From contig NZ_FZNY01000004.1 of the NCBI RefSeq assembly GCF_900188275.1, forward strand, positions 464,263 to 528,262: DNA of 64,000 bases, read 5' to 3'. The notes beneath the pieces were generated by a model. That model saw nothing but the letters and a program-made list of their open reading frames with translations. It ran no database searches and was not told the DNA's origin. The position numbers and the translations under genes were made by a program. This document shows, piece after piece, positions 33,316-42,939 of the stretch (position 1 is the stretch's first letter; each line of letters opens with the position of its first letter). Source of the DNA: Dokdonia pacifica (GTDB taxonomy: Bacteria; Bacteroidota; Bacteroidia; Flavobacteriales; Flavobacteriaceae).

Positions 33316-34794
33316 TTAATTTATGTTATTTATTATTTCCTCCATTTTCTTAATTGCTTCCTGCTCTTTTAAATGAGCTTGGTATCTCAATTCATTTGCT
33401 TTTAAAACCAAGTTATTTATTTCTTTCTGCTTCTTCTCATTCTTTAAAAGCGGAATATGAATTCCGTCAACATTTTTGTCGTCAATCATGTCTACAACAG
33501 AACCATAAATCTCTCTTTTAATTAAAACTTGTCCATAGTCCGAATTAAGGAAACAAAACAAGTATCCTGCAAGATCATTGGAATTTGCTATGACTTTGAT
33601 AATATTCTGACTTACTGCCCAACCATTCCAATGTTTTGGTACAATTTGAACTTTTCCAATTGTTCCTCTATCTGAAATCAGGACGTAATTCTCAAAAACT
33701 TCTAACTCCTTTTTAATTCTTGCTTCGTGAACAGCTTTAGAGAGGAATTTTTCAACTTTTGGATTCAATTGTGTTATATCTCGTCCGCCAAGAAATGGCA
33801 CTCCATTTTCTTTGTCTACATAAGTTCTTTTGAATACACCTGCAAGAATTATTTTTTTTGAAAGTTCTCCAATTGAAGATATTTCTTTTGAGTTTTTATT
33901 AATTTCTTGCTCTACCAATTGAACAATAGGAATGTGGTATGAACAATCAAAACGCAATCTTAAATCATTCAATTTTGTAGTGTAATTCCTTAATTCTACA
34001 GAATTATCGAAATACTCCGCTTTTAGTTCTTCAATCGGTTTTAAATCAAGTTCTTTATATAGGATTTGTTCTGCTTTATCAATGAGGTCGTTAGATTGGT
34101 CTCTCAAATCAAAAGATTCAACAATTAGCTCATGAATTACTTTTTTTAGACTTTCAGGTGCATTTGGAATAATTACTTTTTCCAAATGGTGTGGTTCAAT
34201 TTCTGGAATTACAGCGCCATATATTAAAGATTGGACTTGAGCCTGTGCCTCATTGGTGTTTAAAAATGCATATACATAACCTGAATATTCTTTACAGATT
34301 AAGCGAATGATATGTTGACTGAAAGAATAGTTTTTGAGAGTCTTATTAACAAAAGTTGTTTTCCCAATTGTTCCTGAACACGATATTAAAACCGTTCCTT
34401 TTTCTACGAACAAGTTTTTTTGAACTGCCTGTGTTTTAGGAAGAAACTTGATTGCTTTAGGTTTTATATTTAACATTTCAGCACTTCCTAAAAACCCAAC
34501 TGAATTTGGAACAGTAGATTTTATATAATTCCTTTTAAAGCGTGGTGCATGAAATGCATCTACAACAAAATCAGGATTTGGATATAAATTAGATACGCCA
34601 TTTTTACATCGCTGAAGTTTTTCGATTGCATTTCTTGCTTCGATACTGAATGCACTTGCTTCTAATCTCAATTTATTAGCAAAGACTTCTGTAAGAGAAA
34701 CTGAAGTATATTGAAGTTTATCAGGTAAATAGGTGTAATCAATTTCCTGTTCAACTTCTTGAAATGTATATGCTAAATTACTTTTATCTACCAT
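33316..34794 (-). CDS. Type I-like restriction specificity subunit (HsdS)
   Basis: A 492-residue protein with two half-repeats, each with a target-recognition segment and a following helix region. The first half contains FVEKGTVLISCSGTIGKTTFVN and ends in LDLKPIEELKAEYF; the second contains ENYVLISDRGTIGKVQIVPKHWNGWAVSQNI and ends in a Glu/Lys-rich helix. This is the HsdS pattern with the SGTIGK motif in both halves. Its start overlaps the methylase gene by 7 bp. It sets the DNA target of the nuclease-methylase protein upstream. Confidence 0.85.
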   Translation of the reverse strand: MVDKSNLAYTFQEVEQEIDYTYLPDKLQYTSVSLTEVFANKLRLEASAFSIEARNAIEKLQRCKNGVSNLYPNPDFVVDAFHAPRFKRNYIKSTVPNSVGFLGSAEMLNIKPKAIKFLPKTQAVQKNLFVEKGTVLISCSGTIGKTTFVNKTLKNYSFSQHIIRLICKEYSGYVYAFLNTNEAQAQVQSLIYGAVIPEIEPHHLEKVIIPNAPESLKKVIHELIVESFDLRDQSNDLIDKAEQILYKELDLKPIEELKAEYFDNSVELRNYTTKLNDLRLRFDCSYHIPIVQLVEQEINKNSKEISSIGELSKKIILAGVFKRTYVDKENGVPFLGGRDITQLNPKVEKFLSKAVHEARIKKELEVFENYVLISDRGTIGKVQIVPKHWNGWAVSQNIIKVIANSNDLAGYLFCFLNSDYGQVLIKREIYGSVVDMIDDKNVDGIHIPLLKNEKKQKEINNLVLKANELRYQAHLKEQEAIKKMEEIINNIN

Positions 34795-36812
34795 GCTATC
34801 CCTTGTTTAGTTTTCCAACTGCTGAAAACATCAGCAACATGGATAGTTTGGTCATTTACAATTTTTTCTTGTGTAATTTCTTTACGTGCTATTAAATTTC
34901 CTTCGGCATCTTTTTCTTTTACAAGTTTCTCAACTTCAAGCATCGCGATATTTCCTTTTTCATCACGTTTAAAGATTTTACCACCTCTTTTGTCATGACC
35001 AATATGATCAATCATTGTCATGAAAATATCGTAGTCGATTATTTGTCTGGATTTTTCTTCTTCGGCAATTTCTTCTTTGGTTTTCTTTTGAAGGATTAGG
35101 ATAGAGCATTGTGTTCCATTTCTTGGTTGAAATGCATCTGCATGTAAATCTACACTTGCAATGATTTTAGTGTTCTTAACCAACCAATGACGAATAAACT
35201 CAAGTCCTGGTGCACCTAAAATAGAATCAGGTAAAACAATTGCAGTTCTTCCTCCTTCTTTTAGAAGTTGTATAATTCGTTCAATAAAAAGCTGTTCAGG
35301 TGGAACGCTTGATTGAAGTCGGTCTGTTTTATACCAATTCCCATCTTCGTCTTTGTTCCATATATAAGCAATGTCAAATTGTTCTAAAATTTGTTGGTCT
35401 TTGATTGGAATTTTTGAGCCAAAGGGTGGATTGGTCACAATTACGTCAAAGTGTCCTAAACTCCTATGATTACGAATGTTGCTTGCCGAAATGCCTAATG
35501 CTTTAGCTAATTTCTTTTTCGTTTCTTCCTCCCATTCTGCTGGTGGTAATAATGAATTAAGCTGTAAAATATTTCCGCTTCCGTCATTATTCATCACCAT
35601 GTTCATTTTGGTGGCTTTTACCAAGTCTGGATTAATATCAAAACCATAGTAGTTTTCAGCAGCTATTTCAGAAATTTTATCGTTGAATGCTTTTCTAACA
35701 TCCGCATTCCAACCTTCTTCTTCACCGTATTTACTTTCCATTCTTTCACGTAGTGAATCAATTACAGAAGTCATTGCAGTAACAACAAAGCCTCCTGTTC
35801 CACAACTGCTATCCAAAACACGTTCAGTTTCTATTGGATTTATCATGGCAACTGTCATTTTCATTACATTTCTTGGCGTGAAAAATTCTCCTCTATCTCC
35901 TCTTAAATTTGCCCCTACTATTTCTTCATAAGCTTTTCCTTTAATATCAATGTTGGTTGTTAAGAGAGCATATTTTTGAAGTTCTGCAACTAAATATGTA
36001 ATTGTTCTTGGAAGTAATTTAATCTCGTCATTTTTATCAAAAATTTGTCCATGACGTTTTTTTACTTCTTCAAATATTTTGGAAATACGTTTGTAAACAC
36101 TTGCTTGTCCGTCTTTATAATTTCGTTCTTTTGAGGTTGTAAAAAATTCTATAGGTTCAAGTAAGTTTCTCTCGTCATGTATCTTACAGAAAATGATTTT
36201 TAAGAATTCAAAAAACGCAGGTTGCTTTTGCAATCCCTCGTTTACATATATAATGTTGTGACAGGTTTTAAAAGTAAAAAGTAAATTGTCTTCGTAAGCC
36301 TTAATTAAGGTGTTTCGATTTGGTCTTTCTTGTTCGTCTGTTGTTCCATCAGCAGAGGGAATGTCATTAAACTCTTCGTAAACGTATTTACCTTTCTCAT
36401 TTTTTACTTTTCGCCAAACTTCCTTGTGCATTCCATTTGTCCACATTCCCCATTCGCAGTTTGCACAAGCAGCCATGTAAGACTTCATTTGCTCAACTCC
36501 ATTGTTTTTGTCTGTTGGTTTTATAGCTTCTTTTTTGCATTCAATGACTAACCAAATATTGTCTTGGTCTTTCATTTCTTCCTCTGTAGAACCTTCTGAA
36601 AATATTACAATGTCTGCACGTTTTTTTCCTGAACCCATTTGAACTCCATATTCAATTTTGACTTGGTTTTTTGAATATTTGTGTTCGTTGATTAATCGTT
36701 TTTCGACTGTCTGTCTAACGTATTCTTCTGGAGTGTCTTTACGAATAGTTCCGTCAATATAATCTCTTAATTTCCCTTCGGGAATTGAAATGATAACCTT
36801 GGTTTCACTCAT
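34788..36812 (-). CDS. Nuclease-methylase fusion (HSDR_N + N6-adenine methylase)
   Basis: A 674-residue protein. Residues about 1-165 look like the HsdR N-terminal nuclease fold: ADIVIFSEG (Asp) and IWLVIECKKEAI (ExK) form a PD-(D/E)xK pattern. The rest is an HsdM-type methylase with GRDRGEFFTPRNVMKMTVAM-like region, motif I RVLDSSCGTGGFVVTAM and motif IV FDVIVTNPPFGSKI. It overlaps the HsdS gene by 7 bp. No HsdR helicase gene is present, so the pair may be a two-subunit restriction-modification enzyme like BcgI, or a methylase-guided defence protein. Confidence 0.82.
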   Translation of the reverse strand: MSETKVIISIPEGKLRDYIDGTIRKDTPEEYVRQTVEKRLINEHKYSKNQVKIEYGVQMGSGKKRADIVIFSEGSTEEEMKDQDNIWLVIECKKEAIKPTDKNNGVEQMKSYMAACANCEWGMWTNGMHKEVWRKVKNEKGKYVYEEFNDIPSADGTTDEQERPNRNTLIKAYEDNLLFTFKTCHNIIYVNEGLQKQPAFFEFLKIIFCKIHDERNLLEPIEFFTTSKERNYKDGQASVYKRISKIFEEVKKRHGQIFDKNDEIKLLPRTITYLVAELQKYALLTTNIDIKGKAYEEIVGANLRGDRGEFFTPRNVMKMTVAMINPIETERVLDSSCGTGGFVVTAMTSVIDSLRERMESKYGEEEGWNADVRKAFNDKISEIAAENYYGFDINPDLVKATKMNMVMNNDGSGNILQLNSLLPPAEWEEETKKKLAKALGISASNIRNHRSLGHFDVIVTNPPFGSKIPIKDQQILEQFDIAYIWNKDEDGNWYKTDRLQSSVPPEQLFIERIIQLLKEGGRTAIVLPDSILGAPGLEFIRHWLVKNTKIIASVDLHADAFQPRNGTQCSILILQKKTKEEIAEEEKSRQIIDYDIFMTMIDHIGHDKRGGKIFKRDEKGNIAMLEVEKLVKEKDAEGNLIARKEITQEKIVNDQTIHVADVFSSWKTKQGIAW

Positions 36813-36969
36813 TAATTGGTTTTTAGAAAGATTAAAATTAATTATTCACAAGATAGAAAAACTTCATTATTGAACGATACAATTAATTGTAGTATTTCTT
36901 AAGAAATTGATTGCAAAGGATAAAATAAAAAATATTTAACCTCTGTAGAAGGCGATTGGGAATATAAAA

Positions 36970-37977
36970 GTGAATATTAAGCAAGCAAAAGAAAAATTTA
37001 CATTACAAAGCCTTCTTACTTCACTTGGACATTATCCAAATCAAAAAAAGTCTAAAGGTAATGACTTGTGGTATAAATCACCTTTTCGCCCTAACGAGCA
37101 AGATGCTAGTTTTCATATAGATACGAGTAAAGGGTTTTATAAAGATTTTGGAGATACAGAGAAAGGTGGGGATTTGATTTGGTTCGCACAAATGTATTTG
37201 AAGAGTAGAGGAGGAGGGTATTCTGTATCAGATGCTTTAAAATGGTTTGATGATCTTAGTGGTGGTACTCAAATTCATTCTTTTAATAGCAAAGCTTTTC
37301 GTAAAAAGGTAATTCCTTTAGAAAAACAAGATGTTTATACGATTTTAAGCAATAAAGAAATTTTTAGTTCTTCTCTTATTGAATATCTAAAGCAAAAAAA
37401 TATAGCATTAGATTTAGCCAAGAAATACTTTCGTCAGATTTATTTTCTTAATACTAAAACGAAAAAGAAAATTTATGGTTTAGGTTTTGAGACTAGGGCA
37501 GGGGGCTTCGATATAAGAACAGCTAATGGCTTTAAAACTATGATAGGGAATAAAGATATTACCCTTATTGAAGGTTGTCATAAGAATGGTATTTTAGATG
37601 TGTTTGAGGGTGCAACAGACTTTTTAAGCTTATTGACTTTGGAAGGTCGTGACATTCCAAAGAATGATTGTATTATTCTCAATTCAGGTAATCTTTATAA
37701 AGCGGCCGCAGACCTTGCAAAGCAAAGAGGCTATTATAAAGTTAAGCTTTGGCTTGATAATGATGAAGCTGGTCATAAATTCCAAAATGCAATCTTAAAA
37801 GAATTAAATGATACAGAAAAACCAATGTCAGTATTTTCTATGAATCATATCTATAAAGGATTTAAAGATCTCAATGCATGGCATAAAAATTCTCATTTAA
37901 GTTTATCTAATAAAAAGAATGCGTTACAAGATTTCCCAAAACGTATTTCTAAGAATTTCATTGAAAGAAAATTATGA
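36970..37977 (+). CDS. Toprim/CHC2-type primase-like protein of a mobile element
   Basis: A 335-residue DNA primase-like protein. The N-terminus has a CHC2-type zinc-finger-like region without obvious cysteines (LWYKSPFRPNEQDASFHID, GFYKDFGDTEKGGDLIWFAQ). A toprim domain follows: VFEGATDFLSLL (catalytic Glu) and KLWLDNDEAGHKFQNAIL (DxDxxG-like). Such small toprim proteins are typical cargo of Bacteroidota conjugative and mobilisable elements. The start is a GTG at 36970; no in-frame ATG is close. It is divergent from the restriction locus. Confidence 0.78.
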   Translation: MNIKQAKEKFTLQSLLTSLGHYPNQKKSKGNDLWYKSPFRPNEQDASFHIDTSKGFYKDFGDTEKGGDLIWFAQMYLKSRGGGYSVSDALKWFDDLSGGTQIHSFNSKAFRKKVIPLEKQDVYTILSNKEIFSSSLIEYLKQKNIALDLAKKYFRQIYFLNTKTKKKIYGLGFETRAGGFDIRTANGFKTMIGNKDITLIEGCHKNGILDVFEGATDFLSLLTLEGRDIPKNDCIILNSGNLYKAAADLAKQRGYYKVKLWLDNDEAGHKFQNAILKELNDTEKPMSVFSMNHIYKGFKDLNAWHKNSHLSLSNKKNALQDFPKRISKNFIERKL

Positions 37978-38035
37978 TACAAGAAAACCTACTCTTTTCA
38001 GAGCAGGTTTCTTAAAAGCGAAACGTTCTGTTTTA

Positions 38036-38446
38036 TTAGAGGTTAAAAGCTAATATATCTTTTTCTAGCTGCTCTTTACGTGTTTCTAATGTTTTTTGAA
38101 GTTCTGTAGCTACCAGTTTAATAAGATTTGAATTTGTAGTTTGAAATTCCAAACCACTTGCATCTTTAAGACTAAATGTAGAAGATTCAGCTTGATTATA
38201 ATTAAACCGTGTTAACTCACTCAAAGTGTTGACTAAACGCTCTCTTTGATTTGCTAAACCTCTTAGTTTTTCAAACTGTTTGATACGATCATCAAGGTTA
38301 ATGAATTTAACTTCTTGTTGTTTTTCTTTTGCTGCTGTCTGCACAGGTACTTTTGCTTGACCTGTCGCTTCTTTCGCCAATTGTTTTTTGACGGTCGTGC
38401 TTGGCGTTGTTGTTTCTCTTTTGCTTGTTCCGTTTGTTTTAGCCAT
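38036..38446 (-). CDS. Conserved mobile-element hypothetical protein
   Basis: A 136-residue protein. The first 45 residues are low-complexity Thr/Lys/Ala-rich and probably disordered; the rest is helical (LDDRIKQFEKLRGLANQRER, KLVATELQKTLETRKEQLEK) and coiled-coil-like. The family occurs in flavobacterial mobile elements next to toprim proteins, but no function is known to me. It is convergent with the primase-like gene. Confidence 0.55.
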   Translation of the reverse strand: MAKTNGTSKRETTTPSTTVKKQLAKEATGQAKVPVQTAAKEKQQEVKFINLDDRIKQFEKLRGLANQRERLVNTLSELTRFNYNQAESSTFSLKDASGLEFQTTNSNLIKLVATELQKTLETRKEQLEKDILAFNL

Positions 38447-38760
38447 AATTTAAAATTTTAGATGAATAATTATTTTTGCTTGCATTTGTTGTTTTCAGAT
38501 GCGAAAGCAGGGCTACATTAGCTGGGGCGGTGGCTAAGGCAAGGCATTAGCGGTTATTTTTTCTTTTTCAGAAAAAATGTTCGTAATCCCGAAGGGTTTA
38601 GCCTTGCAAGCGGCAAAGGATAACAGCTATATTTGCGATGATTAAGTATCTGGGTGCAATATCTTTGCAATGCCTTAATCATTCATTTTTTTAAATTCTG
38701 GTTCTTCTGCTTTTGAAAACAAAAAGGAGCAAGTGAAGAAGAAACCATCACTGCTATTCA
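38447..38760. other. GC-rich non-coding stretch with two promoter matches
   Basis: No gene is seen. The part 38500-38620 is much more GC-rich than its surroundings (GGCTAAGGCAAGGCATTAGC, CCGAAGGGTTTAGCCTTGC). Two plus-strand -7 matches follow: TATATTTG at 38628-38635, with TTG at 38604-38606 (21-nt spacing), and TATCTTTG at 38660-38667. They could start a transcript into the structured region at 38798-38940. Confidence 0.45.
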
Positions 38761-38797
38761 AATAGTCTTTTGTTGTGATAGGTTGATATTTGTAGAG

Positions 38798-38940
38798 GTG
38801 TATATCTCTAAAATTAATAGGGCTTCGTAACCCATATATACACAACTTAGTCTTTATGGACTGGGTGACAGCATTATGTACAGGGCTTTCGAGCCTAAAA
38901 CTGCTGTGACTGTATGTGTATGCGGTTTACGAACACCCAG
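38798..38940 (+). ncRNA. Candidate structured RNA or origin-like element
   Basis: Two adjacent structured blocks. Block A: GTGTATAT (38798-38805) pairs with ATATACAC (38836-38843) and encloses GGG/CCC around CTTCGTAA. Block B: ACTGGGTG (38860-38867) pairs with CACCCAGT (38934-38941); inside it, ACAGCA pairs with TGCTGT, which encloses GGCT-TTCG-AGCC. Both blocks carry a GGGCTTNCG-type loop arm. The nested stems and lack of reading frame suggest a functional RNA or a transfer/replication origin. It is upstream of a 52-residue gene and a recombinase. The family is not recognised. Confidence 0.4.
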
Positions 38941-38961
38941 TTCACCAAGAAGGGTTTTGTA

Positions 38962-39120
38962 ATGACTAATATGAGTAATCGAATAATCTCTCAATTAATG
39001 GAAAAAGCATTGAAGTCTGTAGAGGAATATTCAGAAATTGAAGTAATTATAAGTAATGAAAATGAGCGCATCATTATTGATCATGACAATAAATTCATTT
39101 GGAATTATAAAAAGAGGTGA
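38962..39120 (+). CDS. Small hypothetical protein (52 residues)
   Basis: MTNMSNRIISQLMEKALKSV... ending FIWNYKKR. It is acidic in the middle and basic at the end, with no family I know. The ATG at 38962 was chosen because the longer frame overlaps the structured element. Its stop is directly beside the stop of the convergent recombinase gene at 39121. Confidence 0.4.
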   Translation: MTNMSNRIISQLMEKALKSVEEYSEIEVIISNENERIIIDHDNKFIWNYKKR

Positions 39121-39693
39121 TTACCAAATTTTTTTAGCAATTTCCCTCTCTTCTGCTCCTATTACATTGAGATAAATTTCAGTGGTTTCTAAGGTAGCAT
39201 GACCTAACCATTTTTTCACTAGTGTAAGAGGTGCTTTGTTTACTGCATGGACAGCAAAGCCATGCCGAAGACCCCTAGCACAACTCCTTACTCCTGTTAT
39301 TTTAGCATTTAGCATAACACTTTTTAAATATCTTGAAGCAGTCCGTAAAGAGAATGAAAATAATCGAGAACTGTTTTGAGAAGATTTATAACTATCAACA
39401 AATTTGTGTAAATCATTAAGTAAATATGCTGGTAAAGGAATTTCTCTATATATGCCTTTTCTTCTTCTTTTAAGCGTTTCGAGTACGACAGTTTTATTTG
39501 CAAAATCAATATTTTCAGATGTGAGATTATGGATTTCTGCTATACGTGCTCCAGTATAATAAAGTAGTTGGCAAAACAGTTTTATATCTGTTCTACAAGT
39601 CTTAGTTTCTTTTAAAAACCGTAAGCGTTCTACTTGGTTAAGATATTTACGATGCCCCTTGTTATTGTGTAGTGACATTGTTGTTTTGTACAT
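39121..39693 (-). CDS. Short tyrosine recombinase (catalytic domain only)
   Basis: A 190-residue site-specific recombinase. Seen: LLYYTGARIAEIHNLTSENID (catalytic Arg), ETLKRRRKGIYREIPLP (Lys), ARGLRHGFAVH (Arg; the usual first His of HxLRH is replaced), KKWLGHATLETTEIYLNV (His and nucleophile Tyr). It lacks the N-terminal SAM-like arm-binding domain of long integrases, as in XerC/D-like or solo catalytic recombinases. An inverted repeat (39726-39752) lies 33 bp upstream of its start and may be its core site or operator. Confidence 0.82.
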   Translation of the reverse strand: MYKTTMSLHNNKGHRKYLNQVERLRFLKETKTCRTDIKLFCQLLYYTGARIAEIHNLTSENIDFANKTVVLETLKRRRKGIYREIPLPAYLLNDLHKFVDSYKSSQNSSRLFSFSLRTASRYLKSVMLNAKITGVRSCARGLRHGFAVHAVNKAPLTLVKKWLGHATLETTEIYLNVIGAEEREIAKKIW

Positions 39694-39725
39694 GATCGGG
39701 GTATCTTCTTTGTTTATTATATAAC

Positions 39726-39752
39726 TGTCCGATTATTAGATATTTTCGGACA
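39726..39752. repeat. Inverted repeat TGTCCGA-N13-TCGGACA by the recombinase
   Basis: Two 7-bp arms with a 13-nt spacer, the size of a tyrosine-recombinase core site. The right half ATTTTCGGACAAAA (39742-39755) recurs at 44103-44116 in the same orientation, on the far side of the GMC-DegT/phosphatase pair. Confidence 0.5.
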
Positions 39753-39977
39753 AAAATCAAAATAAAAAATACCTTTTTTGATTATTTGGATCTGAAAGAA
39801 ATTAGAGAATCGTATTTTAAATTTGTAGCTTGAATTTTTATGTCGACAGTAGTTGTTTTGTAAGTAAGTTTTTTTAATTCATTCTGAATATTTATGTAGC
39901 ATATCGGTTAGTGTATATGGAATAGCGACTGAATGGAAAGTATGAACATCATATACACTTTTGTAGGCCGTTTTCTC

Positions 39978-42767
39978 TTATTTTTTGAATTCTTTTACAG
40001 CCAAAATCACTCTTTTTATATCATCACTGTCCATTCCTTCGTGGCAAGGTAATGTAAAGAGTTCTTTCATCATTTTCTCCGCATTTGGACAATCCTTGTT
40101 GCTGTTTGAGAATATTGGATAATTATACAAAGGTGTATAGTTATATCTATAAGGATCAGAAATAATACCTTTGTCACTTAAATATTTACCAAACTTATCT
40201 GCATCATAATCTGAATCAACAATTCGAAAGACTAAAGAATAATAATTTTGTCGTGAATGTTTAGGGTATTCGATTTCTTTAAACCAAGTTAGCTTTGTTA
40301 AGCCACTTCGTATTTCTTCAGCTACTTCACGTCTTAAATTAATTTTATCTTCCAATTTTGCTAATTGAGTTACTCCTAAAGCAACAGATGTTGAGTTAAT
40401 CTTGAAGTTTAGTCCTTTATGGTTTCCAATAGCACTTCCGTCTGGTTCTAACCCATACCATTTTATAGTTTTTATTTTATTTGCTAAAGCAATATTCGAG
40501 GTAATGACAAGTCCACCTTCACCTGTAGAAATTAACTTTCTTTGCTGAGTACTTAAACATCCAATTTCACCATAAGTACCTAATAATTTATGATTCCATT
40601 TTGTTCCATGTGATTGAGAAACATCTTCAATGACAGAAATATTTCGTTTCTGACAGAAATTTACAATTGATTCTATATCTATAGGGTATCCCCACATTGG
40701 GACAGCAATTACGGCTTTCGTTTTATTTGTTACGACCTTTTTCAAATGGTCTAAATCAAATCCAAATGATGATTTTTGGGGAGTATCAACAAATACAGCT
40801 TTGGCTCCAATTTGAGCTATAGGTAACCCTGACATTATAACTGACGCAGGATTTAATATCACTTCATCACCTTCACCAATCCCTAATGCAAGTAATGCAC
40901 AATAAATTGATACTGTCCCGCTACAGACGGTAACTGCTTTTTTCACTCCAAAGTACTCTTCGATTTTTTCCTCAAACTCAATCATATTTGAGGGAGCACC
41001 AGAAATTGATTGAGTAGTTAATGATTGAGCGACTTTTAAAATTTCTTGTGAAGTTATATTTACGTAAAGATTTTGAAGAGTTTTCATCTTTTCTAATTTT
41101 TGATTTGTTAAAATATCTGCTAAGTGTTGACTTAAAGCAACCATTGTTAAAGTAGGATTCCAAGATGCACCAGTTGGCCAAAGAGAAGCTCCTGTGACAT
41201 AGATATTCTTAACTCCAGATAATTCATACTTTAGAGAAACAACACTTTGGTCGTCGTTGGTTATACATAGAGTTGATGCATCATGTACAACCAGTGGTGC
41301 TCGATAATCTTTTTTTTCTGGCCTTTTATTTTGCCAACCTTGATTATTATGCCAATATTCAACATTCATTTTTCCATTTGGAGAAAGTATTTTTTCTATA
41401 CAATTAAAAGTTGCAATATCCATTGAGTCCCATACTTTTTCATCATTTTCATTGGTTACGACTTGAAGAGTAGAGTTAAGAGTAAGGTCGCTGTCTTGAT
41501 TTTTTCTAAACCAGTTGTTAGAATTTTTAAAATCAATCTCACCTAATGAAGCACAAACAAATACGATATAATCTTTTGAAGTTTCTAATTGTTCAAGACT
41601 TGCTGTAGCAACGACATCAGGCATATTCATCAAAGCCGTCTTTGAATTCTTTTGAGGATTCCTATCTGCCAAAGCTGTCATCTGGATATGAAATTGACCT
41701 TCTTGTCCTCTATTTTCGTCGACACCAGCAATATAAAAAGCTCCTATTTCTAAATTTGACAGATTTGAAGAAAAGTGAAAATCTTTTCTTGGAATTCTTG
41801 CGTAAATTGAACTTATAAAATGAGAAGTAAATCTTTCCCCTATATTATTTAAAGCTGGGAAGGAATTACGTATCAAAGTAGTAGGAGGTAATGCACCCAT
41901 AGCTAAAACAATTTTAGCTTTATTGACTGAAACATTTCCTTTAGATGTTTGAATAGTTATTGGTAATCCATTCTTTTCGTCTATTTTTTGAACTACACAA
42001 TTGACAACTACACTAATCTTGTCCTTGTAATCTGAAATAATTTCAAGGAATTTTGACTGTGTAGAAAATTTAGAAAAATCAATATCTCCGATTTCAGGTT
42101 CTTTCACCGCAAGTGGTGCAGGTATTATTCTTGTTAAGCCTTTAACTTTATCTATTTCATTTTTTAGTCTGGATTGAATTTCATCTTGAAGAGTACCATA
42201 AATAGGTTTGTTTTTATTGGTTGATTTGATTTGGTCAGCATCTATTACATTCAATAGTTTTTCTGCACTTGAATAGTATTTATTTGCATTTTCTATTAGC
42301 TCTTTTGGCCAATTAATCATTTCATCTTTTGTTGGCCTCGGACACCAACCACTCCAGACAGAAGAACGACCACCGAAAAAAGGGACAGAACCAGCTTGCC
42401 ATTTTATATATTCTCCTTCTGTTGTTTTCTTCGAAATTGTCCATGGAAAGGTTTCGCTTAGACCGCCAAGAGTTCTTTTAAATGATTCTGGAAGATTTTG
42501 GAAATGTTCTGGAAGGAAAAAACTCCCTCTTTCAAGTACCAAAATTTTTGCATTTTTATCATTTTGAAAAACACGTTCGATAAATGCTAAACCACAGAAC
42601 CCAGTTCCAATAACTATATAATCGAATTTTCCAGATGACTTAATTTTATCCCATTCGTCATCAGAAGTAAAGAATACATCATTCATTACCGATTCCGAGG
42701 AAGGATTTTGATTTCCTGGAGCAATTAACTTTTTACTTTTGTTCTGAAATTTATTTGTATTTATCAT
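39978..42767 (-). CDS. GMC oxidoreductase / DegT-type aminotransferase fusion
   Basis: A 929-residue two-enzyme fusion. Residues 1 to about 560 are a GMC-type FAD oxidoreductase: FDYIVIGTGFCGLAFIERVF (GxGxxG), SVPFFGGRSSVWSGW, and the C-terminal YVTGASLWPTGASWNPTLTM. Residues 561-929 are a DegT/DnrJ/EryC1/StrS PLP aminotransferase: AVTVCSGTVSIYCALLALG, VIEDVSQSHG (PLP ring-binding Asp) and RKLISTGEGG with the Schiff-base Lys. Residue 561 is itself a Met, so the join resembles a loss of stop between two genes. Together they could oxidise an alcohol to a ketone and aminate it, as in amino-sugar or aminocyclitol synthesis; the substrate is unknown. Confidence 0.82.
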   Translation of the reverse strand: MINTNKFQNKSKKLIAPGNQNPSSESVMNDVFFTSDDEWDKIKSSGKFDYIVIGTGFCGLAFIERVFQNDKNAKILVLERGSFFLPEHFQNLPESFKRTLGGLSETFPWTISKKTTEGEYIKWQAGSVPFFGGRSSVWSGWCPRPTKDEMINWPKELIENANKYYSSAEKLLNVIDADQIKSTNKNKPIYGTLQDEIQSRLKNEIDKVKGLTRIIPAPLAVKEPEIGDIDFSKFSTQSKFLEIISDYKDKISVVVNCVVQKIDEKNGLPITIQTSKGNVSVNKAKIVLAMGALPPTTLIRNSFPALNNIGERFTSHFISSIYARIPRKDFHFSSNLSNLEIGAFYIAGVDENRGQEGQFHIQMTALADRNPQKNSKTALMNMPDVVATASLEQLETSKDYIVFVCASLGEIDFKNSNNWFRKNQDSDLTLNSTLQVVTNENDEKVWDSMDIATFNCIEKILSPNGKMNVEYWHNNQGWQNKRPEKKDYRAPLVVHDASTLCITNDDQSVVSLKYELSGVKNIYVTGASLWPTGASWNPTLTMVALSQHLADILTNQKLEKMKTLQNLYVNITSQEILKVAQSLTTQSISGAPSNMIEFEEKIEEYFGVKKAVTVCSGTVSIYCALLALGIGEGDEVILNPASVIMSGLPIAQIGAKAVFVDTPQKSSFGFDLDHLKKVVTNKTKAVIAVPMWGYPIDIESIVNFCQKRNISVIEDVSQSHGTKWNHKLLGTYGEIGCLSTQQRKLISTGEGGLVITSNIALANKIKTIKWYGLEPDGSAIGNHKGLNFKINSTSVALGVTQLAKLEDKINLRREVAEEIRSGLTKLTWFKEIEYPKHSRQNYYSLVFRIVDSDYDADKFGKYLSDKGIISDPYRYNYTPLYNYPIFSNSNKDCPNAEKMMKELFTLPCHEGMDSDDIKRVILAVKEFKK

Positions 42768-42939
42768 TTGAAGGTTTTTTGTTTACAATAGTTAGTGTTG
42801 ACGACTCTATTGTAGTAAGATTTAAAACACATTTTTAGTCCATCTTTTTCTAATAATGATTTGGTACAGGTGTTTTATCGGTAATAAAGATTTAATAATA
42901 TTCAGACTTGTATTGTATTTTTGAGTAATATAATTCATG

